Shown here: piece after piece, positions 16,897-25,574 of the stretch
How the letters are laid out: every line of letters begins with the position of its first letter
How positions within the stretch are numbered: position 1 is the stretch's first letter
NCBI GenBank assembly: GCA_040768665.1
Contig: JAXGMN010000011.1
Coordinates: 186,001-250,000, forward strand
Origin: JABWBD01 sp040768665
GTDB lineage: Bacteria; Planctomycetota; Planctomycetia; Pirellulales; Thermoguttaceae
Length of the DNA stretch: 64,000 nucleotides
Direction: 5' to 3'
Notes under the pieces: generated by a model
The model's database searches: none
Told to the model about the DNA's origin: nothing
What the model saw: the letters and a program-made list of their open reading frames with translations, nothing else
Translations under genes and position numbers: made by a program

Positions 16897-18296
16897 CCGC
16901 ATGGTGCCCGAGACTGGTCATCGCGGGAACCTCTAGCGGCGTCGGGAAGACGTCGCTGGCGTTGGGTCTTGCGCGTGCGCTGGTCCGACATGGGCTTCGC
17001 GTGCAGACCTTCAAAGTCGGCCCGGATTTTCTCGACCCCACGTACCTGGCCGTGGCTTCCGGCCGGACCTGCTACAATCTCGACGGCTGGATGACGTCGC
17101 GGGCGTATGTCGAGCCACTGTTTGCCCGCGCCACCGCAGATGCCGATATCGCCGTGGTGGAAGGTGTGATGGGGATGTTCGACGGGGCGTCTTTCTTGTC
17201 CCTCGAAGGAAGCACTGCCGAAATCGCCCAGTGGCTGGCGGCGCCGGTAGTTCTGGTGGTTAACGCCCACGGCGTGGCGCGGAGTATCGCCGCGACCGTC
17301 GCGGGGTTCGCACGATTCGATCCAGCAGTGCACGTCGCGGGCGTGATCGCCAACCAAAGCGGCTCTCCGCGCCACCGCGACTGGCTGGCCGAGTCGCTCG
17401 CCGCGGCCGGGTTGCCGCCGCTGGTGGGCGCCGTGCCGCGAGGCGCCTTGCCGACGCTTGCCAGCCGGCACTTGGGACTGGTTGCGGCAGACCGCACCAG
17501 CGTGGATCCGCAGGTGATCGAAAGGCTGGCCGATGCGTGCCAGGAGCATCTGGATCTTGCGCTGCTGGTGGAATTGGCTCGCTCGGCGGAAGCCCGATCC
17601 GGTGAAGTGCGGCACGAGCGGGCCGGTGAGGCGGCGAGTCCCAGCCAAGCTTGCGTTCGGCTGGGAATCGCCCGCGACGCCGCGTTCCACTTCTACTATC
17701 CCGACAACCTCGAAGCACTCCAGCGCCGCGGGGCTCAACTGGTGTCATTCTCCCCGATCCATGATCGACGATTGCCGCAAGACCTCGATGCGCTCTACTT
17801 CGGCGGCGGCTATCCGGAGATCTACGCGCAAGAGCTCTCGGCCAACACGACGATGCTCGACGACGTCCGCCGATTTGCGGATTCCGGCCGGTGCGTCTAT
17901 GCAGAGTGCGGCGGACTGATCTACCTGGGGCGGTCCATCGAAGGGCGTGACGGCCGGCGGTTTCCCCTGGCTGGCGTGTTGCCGCTGGACGCCGCGATGC
18001 GCGAGTCGCTCAAGGTGCTTGGGTACAGGGAAGTCACCTTCGCGACCGATGGCCTGTGGGGCCCCGCCGGAAGAACCTGCCGCGGGCACGAGTTCCACTA
18101 CTCGGAACTCACCTGCGACGACGGCCCGGAGCAGGTCTGGCGGCCGGCCTACTCGGTTCACCGCCGCGCCGGCGGGGAGGCCGGGTGTCGCGGTTTTTCG
18201 CGGGGAGCCGTTCAGGCCGGCTACATCCATCTGCATTGGGCGTCTCAGCCCGAAGCGGTTGACTACTTTCTTTCCCGTTGCAAGGAACGACGATGA
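16893..18296 (+). CDS. cbiA: Cobyrinic acid a,c-diamide synthase
   Basis: A 467-residue protein with a GTG start overlapping the previous TGA. The N-terminal dethiobiotin-synthetase-like ATPase carries GTSSGVGKTS (12-21), KVGPDFLDP and VEGVMGMFDG. The C-terminal glutaminase domain carries YFGGGYPE, the nucleophile Cys339 in AECGGLIYLG, and GYIHLHW. It amidates cobyrinic acid at a and c with glutamine. CbiA rather than CobB (hydrogenobyrinic) is inferred from the anaerobic-type neighbours. Confidence 0.95.
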   Translation: MTAWCPRLVIAGTSSGVGKTSLALGLARALVRHGLRVQTFKVGPDFLDPTYLAVASGRTCYNLDGWMTSRAYVEPLFARATADADIAVVEGVMGMFDGASFLSLEGSTAEIAQWLAAPVVLVVNAHGVARSIAATVAGFARFDPAVHVAGVIANQSGSPRHRDWLAESLAAAGLPPLVGAVPRGALPTLASRHLGLVAADRTSVDPQVIERLADACQEHLDLALLVELARSAEARSGEVRHERAGEAASPSQACVRLGIARDAAFHFYYPDNLEALQRRGAQLVSFSPIHDRRLPQDLDALYFGGGYPEIYAQELSANTTMLDDVRRFADSGRCVYAECGGLIYLGRSIEGRDGRRFPLAGVLPLDAAMRESLKVLGYREVTFATDGLWGPAGRTCRGHEFHYSELTCDDGPEQVWRPAYSVHRRAGGEAGCRGFSRGAVQAGYIHLHWASQPEAVDYFLSRCKERR

Positions 18297-19291
18297 ACGT
18301 CGCACGCAATACTCCCGGTGTTTTGATCATCAGCCATGGCAGTCCGCGCGCGGAAGCCAACGAAGGATTCACGGCGCTGGTCGCTCGCGTCGCGGCGCGA
18401 TTGGGCCTGCGCGACTGCCTGCCTGCTTTCTTTTCGATCGCCAAACCCGACATTCCCGATCAGGTTGGAGCCCTCGCCGCCCGCGGGTTTCGGCGGATCG
18501 TGCTCATGCCCTACTTCCTCTACACGGGCCAGCACGTGACCAAGGATATCCCCGTGGTGCTCGCGGAATGTCGCCGCCGTTTTCCGGAGGTGACGCTCGA
18601 GTTTCTGGCGACGCTGGAGAACGATCCGTGCCTGGAAGATGTCGTCGTCGACCGACTGGCTCCGCTGGTGAATCCTCAGCCTGAATTGCCCTCCGACGGC
18701 AAGGCGATCGAACGGAGGAGCTACGAGATCATTGAAGGCCAACTCGCCGGCCTCGACGGGATTAGCCCGGCTGCCGGCAAGATCCTACGGCGGATTATTC
18801 ACGCCACGGCCGATGTCTCGTTCGCCCGCAGCATGCGACTCCATCCCGGGGCGGTCGACCGCGGCCGGCGGGCGCTGGCCGAGGGCAAGCCGATTCTCTG
18901 CGACGTGCGGATGCTCCAGGCGGGGATCACGAAAGTCGCCGGTCCAACCCTCTGCGGGATCGATCATGACGACGTGATCGCCGCAGCTCGCGAAAAGGGT
19001 TGCACGAGGGCGGCCGTGGCGATGGAGAAGTTTGCTTCGCAAATGGACGGGGCGATCGTCGCGATCGGCAACGCTCCGACGGCCCTGTGGAAAGTGATGG
19101 AGATTGCCCGCGGCGGGCCCCAGCCCGCGTTGGTCGTGGGCCTGCCGGTGGGTTTCGTCGGGGCGAGGGAAGCCAAGTTGGCGCTGATCGAGAGCGGGCT
19201 CTGTTACATTTCCAACACGAGTCCCCGCGGAGGCAGCCCGGTTGCCGCCGCGGCGGTCAATGCCTTGGCCATGCTTGACGAGGAGGAATAG
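18293..19291 (+). CDS. cbiX-cbiC: Fusion of sirohydrochlorin cobaltochelatase and precorrin-8X methylmutase
   Basis: A 332-residue protein. Residues 1-125 are a single short CbiX domain: IISHGSP (His15) and LYTGQHVTKD (His81) supply the metal-handling histidines. Residues 137-332 are CbiC: GKAIERRSYEII, the catalytic His170 in RIIHATADVSF, and the end GGSPVAAAAVNAL. The fusion joins the first dedicated step (cobalt insertion) and a late one (methyl migration C11 to C12). The ATG at 18293 overlaps the cbiA TGA. The short CbiX may act as a dimer, as in archaeal CbiXS. Confidence 0.93.
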   Translation: MNVARNTPGVLIISHGSPRAEANEGFTALVARVAARLGLRDCLPAFFSIAKPDIPDQVGALAARGFRRIVLMPYFLYTGQHVTKDIPVVLAECRRRFPEVTLEFLATLENDPCLEDVVVDRLAPLVNPQPELPSDGKAIERRSYEIIEGQLAGLDGISPAAGKILRRIIHATADVSFARSMRLHPGAVDRGRRALAEGKPILCDVRMLQAGITKVAGPTLCGIDHDDVIAAAREKGCTRAAVAMEKFASQMDGAIVAIGNAPTALWKVMEIARGGPQPALVVGLPVGFVGAREAKLALIESGLCYISNTSPRGGSPVAAAAVNALAMLDEEE

Positions 19292-19315
19292 GTGATGACT
19301 CCGCGAACAGCAGGG

Positions 19316-19421
19316 AGGTCCCGCTTGCCGAGCGGGACCTGGAAGCTGAGTTGGCTTCCCATTGCCCCGCCGAGTGGAACAGATGGTTCGCCGTTCAGGT
19401 CCCGCTCGGCAAGCGGGACCT
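19316..19421. repeat. Pair of REP-like palindromes in opposite orientation
   Basis: Two perfect copies of the 25-bp unit, at 19316-19340 (loop TTGCCGAG) and 19397-19421 (loop CTCGGCAA), lie head to head in the gap between cbiX/cbiC and cbiM. The second ends 18 nt before the GTG of cbiM. Confidence 0.8.
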
Positions 19422-19439
19422 ACTGGGCGCAAGCCGCTC

Positions 19440-20192
19440 GTGAACCGTGTCGCAATCATGATGTTGACGGCCGCGATGGTGATCGCGCTGCGCCCTTCGC
19501 AGGCGCAAGCGATGCACCTGTCCGAAGGCATCTTGCCCGTGAGTTGGGCGGGGGTATGGTTCCTGGTGGCCATCCCGTTCGTGCTCTGGGGACTTCATAC
19601 GGTTAAGCGGCGACGCGCGGCCGATCCTCGCTCGATGGCCATGATCGCGCTGGTTGGCTCGGCGATTTTTGTAATTTCCTGTATGCCGGTGCCGATTCCG
19701 TGGGTGGGGACCTGCTCGCATCCGTGCGGCACCGGGCTGGGAGCCATTCTGATCGGACCGGGCCCGACGATCGTGGTCGCCGCCATCGCGCTGTTGTTCC
19801 AAGCGCTGCTGCTCGCCCACGGCGGTCTGACGACCTTAGGGGCGGATATCGTTTCGATGGGCGTGGTGGGCGCTTTGAGCGCTTCGGCCACGTTCGGGTT
19901 GCTGCGGCGCTGCCGTGTGCCCGTGCTGGCGGCCGCTATGGCCGCCGGGATCGTGTCGGACTGGGCAACCTACGCGACCACGGCGTTTCAACTGGCCTCG
20001 GCCTTGCACGGAGACGGCTCCCTGGCGGCGATGTTCGCGGCCGTGGTGCTGGCCTTTGTGCCGACCCAGTTGCCCCTGGGAATCCTGGAAGGGGTCGTCA
20101 CCGCGATGGCCTACCGGTTTATACTGGTCCGGCGGCCGGAACTGCTGAGCCCGCAGCCGCAGTTGGCAGTGGCCTTGGGGGAAGAATCATGA
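19440..20192 (+). CDS. cbiM: Cobalt ECF transporter substrate-capture protein
   Basis: A 250-residue membrane protein. A signal peptide precedes the mature start MHLSEGILP; in CbiM/NikM the free N-terminus and the second-position His bind the metal. Later motifs include HPCGTGLGAILIGP and a run of transmembrane helices. The GTG at 19440 gives an Arg-containing n-region; an ATG at 19458 is the alternative. It couples with CbiQ and CbiO to import Co2+. Its TGA overlaps the next ATG. Confidence 0.92.
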   Translation: MNRVAIMMLTAAMVIALRPSQAQAMHLSEGILPVSWAGVWFLVAIPFVLWGLHTVKRRRAADPRSMAMIALVGSAIFVISCMPVPIPWVGTCSHPCGTGLGAILIGPGPTIVVAAIALLFQALLLAHGGLTTLGADIVSMGVVGALSASATFGLLRRCRVPVLAAAMAAGIVSDWATYATTAFQLASALHGDGSLAAMFAAVVLAFVPTQLPLGILEGVVTAMAYRFILVRRPELLSPQPQLAVALGEES

Positions 20193-20545
20193 GACGGGAC
20201 AAGCGTGTGAGGCGTGCGCGACTGGCTGGCTTCGTGGTCTGGCTGGCGATCGCGTCTCTTGCATGGCCGGCAGATCCTTGGCCCGGAGTGGATGAGACTG
20301 TTATCGAACAAATCGCGGCCGATGCGGGCCGCCCGCCGCGCGAGCCCTACATCAACACCGACCAAGGCGACCTGCTGCTGTTCCTGTTCCTCGCATCCGG
20401 TGCCGTCGGCGGCTTTGTTGCGGGGTACACGTTCCGAGGGTTGTTTCCGCCGAATCGAAATCGTTTAGCAACGTTCGAGAAAAAAGTGTCAGGAACCATT
20501 TGTGCGAAGCACCCGAAGGGCCGGTTTCCGGCAAATGGTTCCTGA
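20189..20545 (+). CDS. Small membrane protein of the cobalt transporter (CbiN-like accessory)
   Basis: A 118-residue protein with an N-terminal membrane segment (LAGFVVWLAIASLAWP), a short extracytoplasmic stretch (GVDETVIEQIAADAGR) and a second helix (DLLLFLFLASGAVGGFVAGY). The topology matches CbiN/NikN, the two-helix partner of CbiM. The sequence resembles a CbiN-like accessory family I remember from cobalt clusters rather than classical CbiN, so the exact name is left open. The last 20 or so codons and the stop lie inside a palindromic repeat (20484-20550), so the native C-terminus may have been replaced. Confidence 0.6.
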   Translation: MRRDKRVRRARLAGFVVWLAIASLAWPADPWPGVDETVIEQIAADAGRPPREPYINTDQGDLLLFLFLASGAVGGFVAGYTFRGLFPPNRNRLATFEKKVSGTICAKHPKGRFPANGS

Positions 20546-20550
20546 CACTT
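20484..20550. repeat. Palindromic repeat with 19-bp perfect arms
   Basis: AAGTGTCAGGAACCATTTG and its exact complement CAAATGGTTCCTGACACTT are separated by 29 nt. The GTGTCAGGAACC core is, from memory, frequent in planctomycete genomes. It encodes the C-terminus of the upstream small protein. Confidence 0.8.
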
Positions 20551-20566
20551 ATTTCTCGATCAATCC

Positions 20567-20684
20567 TTAGCCGCCGTGCCCAAGGGGCCGCGTGCCGGCA
20601 TCCACACGAGCACGCCCGGCTCCCCACGATGAAATACAACCACGCCACCATCGATCCACGCGGCCCGTTGGGCACGGCGGCTAA
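20567..20684. repeat. Long inverted repeat (TTTAGCCGC family), copy 2
   Basis: The 27-base arms 20567-20593 and 20658-20684 are complementary at 26 positions and begin TTAGCCGCCGTGCCCAA. It is related to 12681-12784. With the preceding repeat it fills the gap before cbiQ. Confidence 0.8.
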
Positions 20685-20707
20685 ACGAGTAGAGATGCGA
20701 TCCTGTT

Positions 20708-21493
20708 ATGCACCGAGCAACTAACCTTCTATCGCTCGACTGCCACGGTCGCGACGGCCGGCTGATGCGGCTCGACGTTCGCGTCAAGCTGCTCGTCGCC
20801 CTGGCGGCCATCCTGGCGGTGGTGATGTCGACGCGGCTTGCGCTCCCGTTGGTCGTGCTGGCCGGCTGCGTGGTCTTCTGGATCGCCTGGCCGGCCCCGC
20901 CGCGTGCCGTTCTCCTTCGCCTGGTCGTGCCGCTCGGGGTCGCGCTGCTTGCCTGCCTGCTCCGCAGCTTCCTGACCGGGGCCACGCCGCTTTGGTCGTT
21001 CCGGCTTGGTCCCTGGCAGCTCACGGCGAGCCATGAGGGATTCCGGGAGGGGCTACTGATCGGCTCTCGCGTCTTGGCGGCCGTGAGTGTCTTGATCGTA
21101 TTGTGCATGGTTACGCCGACGCACAAGATCTTCAGTGCCCTGCGATGGGCGAAGCTGCCGCAAACGCTGGTCGAACTGGCCGTCCTCATGTACCGATACC
21201 TGTTCGCAATCCACGAGCAGGCCCAAAGCGTCTTCGCCGCGCAACGGGTCCGTCTCGGCTACGGAACGTTCGGCCGTTCGATCGCTTCGGCGGCCAGCCT
21301 GGCCGGCATCGTTATGCTGCGGTCGTTGGACCAGGCGGAGAAATCGCACGAGGCGATGCTTGCCCGCGGCTACGAGGATTCGCTCCACATCCCCCCCTTG
21401 CCGGCCTTGCGACCAAGCGAGATCACTGGCGGCCTCGCGGCGGTGACGGTCATCACGGCAGCCTACTTCGCGGCAGAAAGGATCGTGCTGTGA
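20708..21493 (+). CDS. cbiQ: Cobalt ECF transporter transmembrane protein
   Basis: A 261-residue membrane protein of the EcfT/CbiQ family. DVRVKLL near residue 22 is the family's N-terminal motif. About five hydrophobic helices follow, and the coupling helices carry EAMLARGY (canonical ARG motif). It links CbiM to the ATPase. The GTG of cbiO overlaps its stop (GTGA). Confidence 0.92.
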   Translation: MHRATNLLSLDCHGRDGRLMRLDVRVKLLVALAAILAVVMSTRLALPLVVLAGCVVFWIAWPAPPRAVLLRLVVPLGVALLACLLRSFLTGATPLWSFRLGPWQLTASHEGFREGLLIGSRVLAAVSVLIVLCMVTPTHKIFSALRWAKLPQTLVELAVLMYRYLFAIHEQAQSVFAAQRVRLGYGTFGRSIASAASLAGIVMLRSLDQAEKSHEAMLARGYEDSLHIPPLPALRPSEITGGLAAVTVITAAYFAAERIVL

Positions 21494-22377
21494 CCGTTTC
21501 CAACGACGCGCCGGCGATTCAGGCTGCCCGGATCCACTACACCTATCCCGGCGGAGCTGCCGCGCTGGTGGATCTGTCGTTCTCGGCGACTTGTGGAGAG
21601 TTCGTCGCCGTCATGGGCGCCAACGGCTCGGGCAAGACGACGCTGCTGAAGATTCTCATGCGGCTGCTGCGGCCGCAGACGGGCACGGTGCGGTTGGGAG
21701 GAGTCGATGTCGCGACGTTGCGGCCCGCGGAGCTCTATCGTCAGATCGGCATGGTCTTCCAGAATCCGACCGATCAACTCTTCGCCGCCACGGTCGAGCA
21801 GGACGTGGCCTTCGGCCCGCGAAACGCCGGGCTCGCCGAGGCCGAAGTCGCCGCGAGGGTGGAACACGCCCTGGCAGCGGTCGATGCCCTCAGGCTCCGC
21901 GAGCGTCCGATCCACCACCTGAGCTTCGGCGAGCAGAAGCGAGTCTGCCTGGCGGGCGTGCTGGCGATGGAGCCGTCGATCCTGGTGCTCGACGAGCCGA
22001 CGGCGGGGCTCGATCCGACGAGCGAATCGCAGATGATCGAGCTGTTGGTGCGGCTCAACCGGCGGCGGAAGATTACGCTGATCCTGGCAACCCACTGTGT
22101 CGACCTGCTGCCGGTGCTGGCCGACCGGATCTACGTGCTTCGGCGCGGTGAAGTGTTTCGCGAGGGACTGCCGCACGACATCTTTGCCGATCACCGCGCG
22201 GCAGCGGAAGCCGGACTGCGGCTGCCGTTGATTTCTCAGCTCTTCCACGAGTTGTACGCGCAGCATGGGATTCCCGTCGATCGGCTCCCGCTGACCGTCG
22301 AAGAGGCACGGCAGCAGGTCCTGGATTGGATCGCCGCGCCCCATGCGGCTGTGCGTATTTTGGGAGACCCGCCATGA
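21490..22377 (+). CDS. cbiO: Cobalt ECF transporter ATPase
   Basis: A 295-residue ABC ATPase: Walker A GANGSGKTT, Q-loop MVFQNP followed by TDQLFA (typical of EcfA/CbiO), signature LSFGEQKRV, Walker B ILVLDEPTAGLDP and switch His in ATHCVDLL. It drives cobalt uptake with CbiMQ. The GTG start at 21490 overlaps the cbiQ stop; its own TGA overlaps cbiD. Confidence 0.95.
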   Translation: MTVSNDAPAIQAARIHYTYPGGAAALVDLSFSATCGEFVAVMGANGSGKTTLLKILMRLLRPQTGTVRLGGVDVATLRPAELYRQIGMVFQNPTDQLFAATVEQDVAFGPRNAGLAEAEVAARVEHALAAVDALRLRERPIHHLSFGEQKRVCLAGVLAMEPSILVLDEPTAGLDPTSESQMIELLVRLNRRRKITLILATHCVDLLPVLADRIYVLRRGEVFREGLPHDIFADHRAAAEAGLRLPLISQLFHELYAQHGIPVDRLPLTVEEARQQVLDWIAAPHAAVRILGDPP

Positions 22378-23429
22378 CGCTGCGATGCGGAATCACCACA
22401 GGCACCTGCGCAGCCGCCGCCGCACAGGCGGCCGCCGCCGTCCTGGCCGGCAATCCTCCGCCTTGCGAAGTCGAGGTGCAACTTCCCGGCGGCCAGGCGA
22501 TCCGCGTTGCGATCCTCTACGTCCGCGAAAAGGACGACGGGCGGATCACCGCGGCCGTTCGCAAGGACGCGGGCGACGACCCCGACGCAACCGACGGGCT
22601 GGAGGTGCAGGCAACCATCTCCTGGGCGCCGGGCGACGACGTAACGTTTGCCGCAGGGGAAGGCGTCGGCCGGGTGACCAAGCCGGGGCTTCAGATCCCG
22701 CCGGGCGAACCGGCCATCAATCCCGTTCCCCGGCGAATGATCGCGGAGGCGATCCGGCGGTGCACGACTCGGGGCGTCTGCGTCGAAATCGCCATTCCGG
22801 GCGGACGGGAGATCGCCGTCAAGACCTTCAATCCGCGGCTTGGGATCGAAGGCGGTCTCTCCGTGCTCGGGACAACCGGCATCGTCCGGCCGTATTGCAC
22901 CAAGGCCCTGCGGGATGCGTTGAAATGCTCGCTAGACGTTGCCGTCGCCTGCGGCATCACGGCCCCGGTCCTGGTTCCCGGAAATATCGGCGCGAAGGCG
23001 GCGCGGCGCCACTTCGCTCTGCGAGACGAGCAGCTCATTGAGGTCAGCAACGAGTGGGGCTTTTCGCTCGACCTGGCGAGCGTCCATCCGCTGCGCGCCC
23101 TGATGGTTCTCGGCCATCCCGGCAAACTGACAAAGCTCGCCATGGGGCAGTGGGATACTCACTCCGCCCGTTCGTCCTCGGCGGTCGGTTTTCTCGGCCG
23201 GCTGTGCGAGGAAGTCTTGCAGGGCCGAGCGGCAGACAGTCCGACCACAGAAGGAATCTTTGCGGCATTGCCGCCCACCGAGCGGACTGCGCTGGGTGAC
23301 GAGTTAGCCCGTCGCGTTCGTAACCGGATTGAAGAGCGGATCCGAGGGCGATTTGACGTGGCCGTCTTCCTTTCGGACATGGCCGGCGATCGCCTCGGAA
23401 GCGACGGGGAGTTTGAGTTATGGCAATGA
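22374..23429 (+). CDS. cbiD: Cobalt-precorrin-5B C1-methyltransferase
   Basis: A 351-residue protein with the hallmark N-terminal ITTGTCAAAAAQAA (7-20), TKPGLQIPPGEPAINPVPR and GYLGHPGKLTK-like VLGHPGKLTKLAMGQWDTHS. CbiD is specific to the anaerobic route; it adds a methyl group at C1 after CbiG opens the lactone. It overlaps cbiO by 4 nt and cbiE by 10 nt. Confidence 0.95.
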   Translation: MTLRCGITTGTCAAAAAQAAAAVLAGNPPPCEVEVQLPGGQAIRVAILYVREKDDGRITAAVRKDAGDDPDATDGLEVQATISWAPGDDVTFAAGEGVGRVTKPGLQIPPGEPAINPVPRRMIAEAIRRCTTRGVCVEIAIPGGREIAVKTFNPRLGIEGGLSVLGTTGIVRPYCTKALRDALKCSLDVAVACGITAPVLVPGNIGAKAARRHFALRDEQLIEVSNEWGFSLDLASVHPLRALMVLGHPGKLTKLAMGQWDTHSARSSSAVGFLGRLCEEVLQGRAADSPTTEGIFAALPPTERTALGDELARRVRNRIEERIRGRFDVAVFLSDMAGDRLGSDGEFELWQ

Positions 23430-24064
23430 GCGCCGCAAAGATCACGATCGTCGGGTGCGGCCCCGGCAGCGCCGCCTATGTCGCACCGGGCGCGCGGAAT
23501 GCGGCCTGCGAGGCGGAGGTCTTGATCGGCAGCCGGCGTCTTCTGGAATTGTTTTCTGAGGCCCCAGGCGAGAAGATCGGCCTCGGCGCCGATACGGAGG
23601 CGACCCTGGAAACGGTTGCAGCGGTCTGCCGTTCCGGTCGGAGGATTGCCGTGCTGGTCAGCGGCGACCCGGGCCTGTTCAGCCTCGCTCAGAAGGTCAT
23701 TCGGCGATTCGGGCGCGAGGCATGCGAGATCATCCCCGGCATCAGTTCCGTGCAGGTGGCCTTCGCCCGCGTCGGACTCGACTGGATCGACGCGCGGATG
23801 CTCAGCGCCCACGGCCGCACGCCCGCCATCGCGCCGCAAGAACTTTCGCCGCTCGACAAGATCGCCGTGCTGGCCGGCAATCGCGAGGGATTGCAATGGT
23901 CCGCCGGAATCGCCGACGTACTGCGGCCGACGCATGCCGTTTTCCTATGCGAAAACCTGACGCTCGAAGACGAACGAATCCGGCAAGTGGAACCGGAACT
24001 TTTGGAGCAGATCGACTCGGCCAGCCTGTCGATCGTGCTCATGGTAAGGAGGACCTGCTTTTGA
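23420..24064 (+). CDS. cbiE: Cobalt-precorrin-7 C5-methyltransferase, without a CbiT domain
   Basis: A 214-residue tetrapyrrole methylase: ITIVGCGPGS near the N-terminus, VLVSGDPGLFSL, and IIPGISSVQVAFARVGLDW in the middle. It methylates C5 of the corrin ring. In many organisms CbiE is fused or adjacent to the C15 methyltransferase/decarboxylase CbiT; here the protein ends after the CbiE domain and no CbiT follows. The stop overlaps the TTG start of cbiL. Confidence 0.92.
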   Translation: MAMSAAKITIVGCGPGSAAYVAPGARNAACEAEVLIGSRRLLELFSEAPGEKIGLGADTEATLETVAAVCRSGRRIAVLVSGDPGLFSLAQKVIRRFGREACEIIPGISSVQVAFARVGLDWIDARMLSAHGRTPAIAPQELSPLDKIAVLAGNREGLQWSAGIADVLRPTHAVFLCENLTLEDERIRQVEPELLEQIDSASLSIVLMVRRTCF

Positions 24065-24816
24065 CGACCTGCGGCACTCTTTATGGCATTGGCGTCGGCC
24101 CCGGCGATCCGGAGTGGCTGACGGTGAAAGCCGCTCGCATCCTGGGCGCCTGCCGGCACGTCTGTGTGCCCGAATCGGGCCAGGCGGCGGATAGCGTTGC
24201 CCTGGAGATCGCCAGGGGTTATCTGCGGCCCGATGCAGTCGTCCACCGCTTGCCGTTCCCCATGACCTCGGACGCGGCGATCCTCCGCCAATGCTGGCAT
24301 GAGGCCGCGGAAAAGGTCGCGGCGATCCTGGCCACGGGCGAAGACTGCTCGTTTCTCACGCTCGGCGATGCCTTGCTCTATTCGACCTATAACTACCTGT
24401 TTGAAGAACTCCGGGCCGTGGCGCCGGAGGCGAAAATCGTCACGATTCCCGGGATCACTGCGTTCAGCGCGGCCGCGTCGCTAGCCAATTTCCCGATCGG
24501 CAAGAAAAAGCAGCTTGTGACGATCGTGCCTGCTTCGGACGACATGACGCACATGGCCGACGCGCTCGACCGGGGCGGGACGGTCGTGCTGATGAAGGTC
24601 GGCCGCCGGCTCCAGCGGGTGCTCGACGAGTTGGAGAAGCGGGGCCTGATGGACCAGGCCGTATTCGTCTCTCACGCCGGGATGCCCCAGCAAAACCTGG
24701 TGACCGATCTCCGCCAATTGCGCGGCGCGGCCGACGAGGCAGGCTACCTTTCGATCCTCATCGTGCAGGCGGATGCCGCCGACGACGGCTCCACAATCCA
24801 GGAGGCCCAGCCATGA
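24061..24816 (+). CDS. cbiL: Cobalt-precorrin-2 C20-methyltransferase
   Basis: A 251-residue tetrapyrrole methylase. GIGVGPGDPEWLTVKAARIL is the family start; FLTLGDALLYSTYNYLFEEL and TIPGITAFSAAASLANFPI are C20-methyltransferase features. The TTG start at 24061 is inferred from the TTGA overlap with cbiE; no ATG fits the N-terminus. It acts after cobalt insertion into precorrin-2 derived sirohydrochlorin. Confidence 0.93.
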   Translation: MTTCGTLYGIGVGPGDPEWLTVKAARILGACRHVCVPESGQAADSVALEIARGYLRPDAVVHRLPFPMTSDAAILRQCWHEAAEKVAAILATGEDCSFLTLGDALLYSTYNYLFEELRAVAPEAKIVTIPGITAFSAAASLANFPIGKKKQLVTIVPASDDMTHMADALDRGGTVVLMKVGRRLQRVLDELEKRGLMDQAVFVSHAGMPQQNLVTDLRQLRGAADEAGYLSILIVQADAADDGSTIQEAQP

Positions 24817-25574
24817 AGGTCTACTTTGTCGGCGCAGGCCCCGGCGACCCGGAGCTTCTCACGCTCAAGGCACGGCGGCTATTGACGGGCTCCCGGGTCT
24901 GCATCTACGCCGGCTCGCTCGTCAGCCCTCAGATCCTCGAACTCCTCCCCCCGCACTGCCAGCGCCACGACTCCGCGGGCATGAACCTGGACCAGATCGT
25001 GGCAGTCTTCCAACACGCGCACGAGCGGGATACCGACGTGGTCCGGCTCCATACGGGCGAACCCGCGATCTATGGCGCCATCGGCGAGCAGATGGACGCG
25101 CTGGACCGCCAGGGTATCGACTACGAAGTCGTTCCGGGCGTGAGCGCGTTCCAAGCGGCCGCCGCGACCCTGCGGGTCGAGCTAACCGCTCCCGAGATCG
25201 CCCAGACGGTGATCCTCACGCGGACACCCGGCCGGACGCCCATGCCGCCCTCGGAAGACCTCGCGCGACTGGCCCGGTCGCGGGCGACCCTCTGCATCTT
25301 TCTCTCGACCGACAAAGTGAATAAGCTCGCTGCGATGCTCACCGAGCACTACGGGGGCGAATGTCCCGCAGCGGTCATCTACCACGCGTCGTGGCCCGAC
25401 GAAAAAGTCATCCGCGGCACACTGGCCGACATCGCCCGGAGGCTTGAGGCCGCAGGAATTCCCCGAACGGCCATGTTCCTGGTCGGCCACGCCTTGGCCC
25501 GGCCCGCGCCCCATGCTTCGAAGCTGTACGACAGGACGTTCAGCCACGGATACCGGAAGGGGACCGACGCGTGA
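24813..25574 (+). CDS. cbiF: Cobalt-precorrin-4 C11-methyltransferase
   Basis: A 253-residue tetrapyrrole methylase. VYFVGAGPGDPELLTLKA, CIYAGSLVSPQIL, RLHTGEPAIYGAIGEQMD and VPGVSAFQAAAA are diagnostic for CbiF/CobM. It methylates C11. It overlaps its neighbours by 4 nt on both sides. Confidence 0.95.
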   Translation: MKVYFVGAGPGDPELLTLKARRLLTGSRVCIYAGSLVSPQILELLPPHCQRHDSAGMNLDQIVAVFQHAHERDTDVVRLHTGEPAIYGAIGEQMDALDRQGIDYEVVPGVSAFQAAAATLRVELTAPEIAQTVILTRTPGRTPMPPSEDLARLARSRATLCIFLSTDKVNKLAAMLTEHYGGECPAAVIYHASWPDEKVIRGTLADIARRLEAAGIPRTAMFLVGHALARPAPHASKLYDRTFSHGYRKGTDA

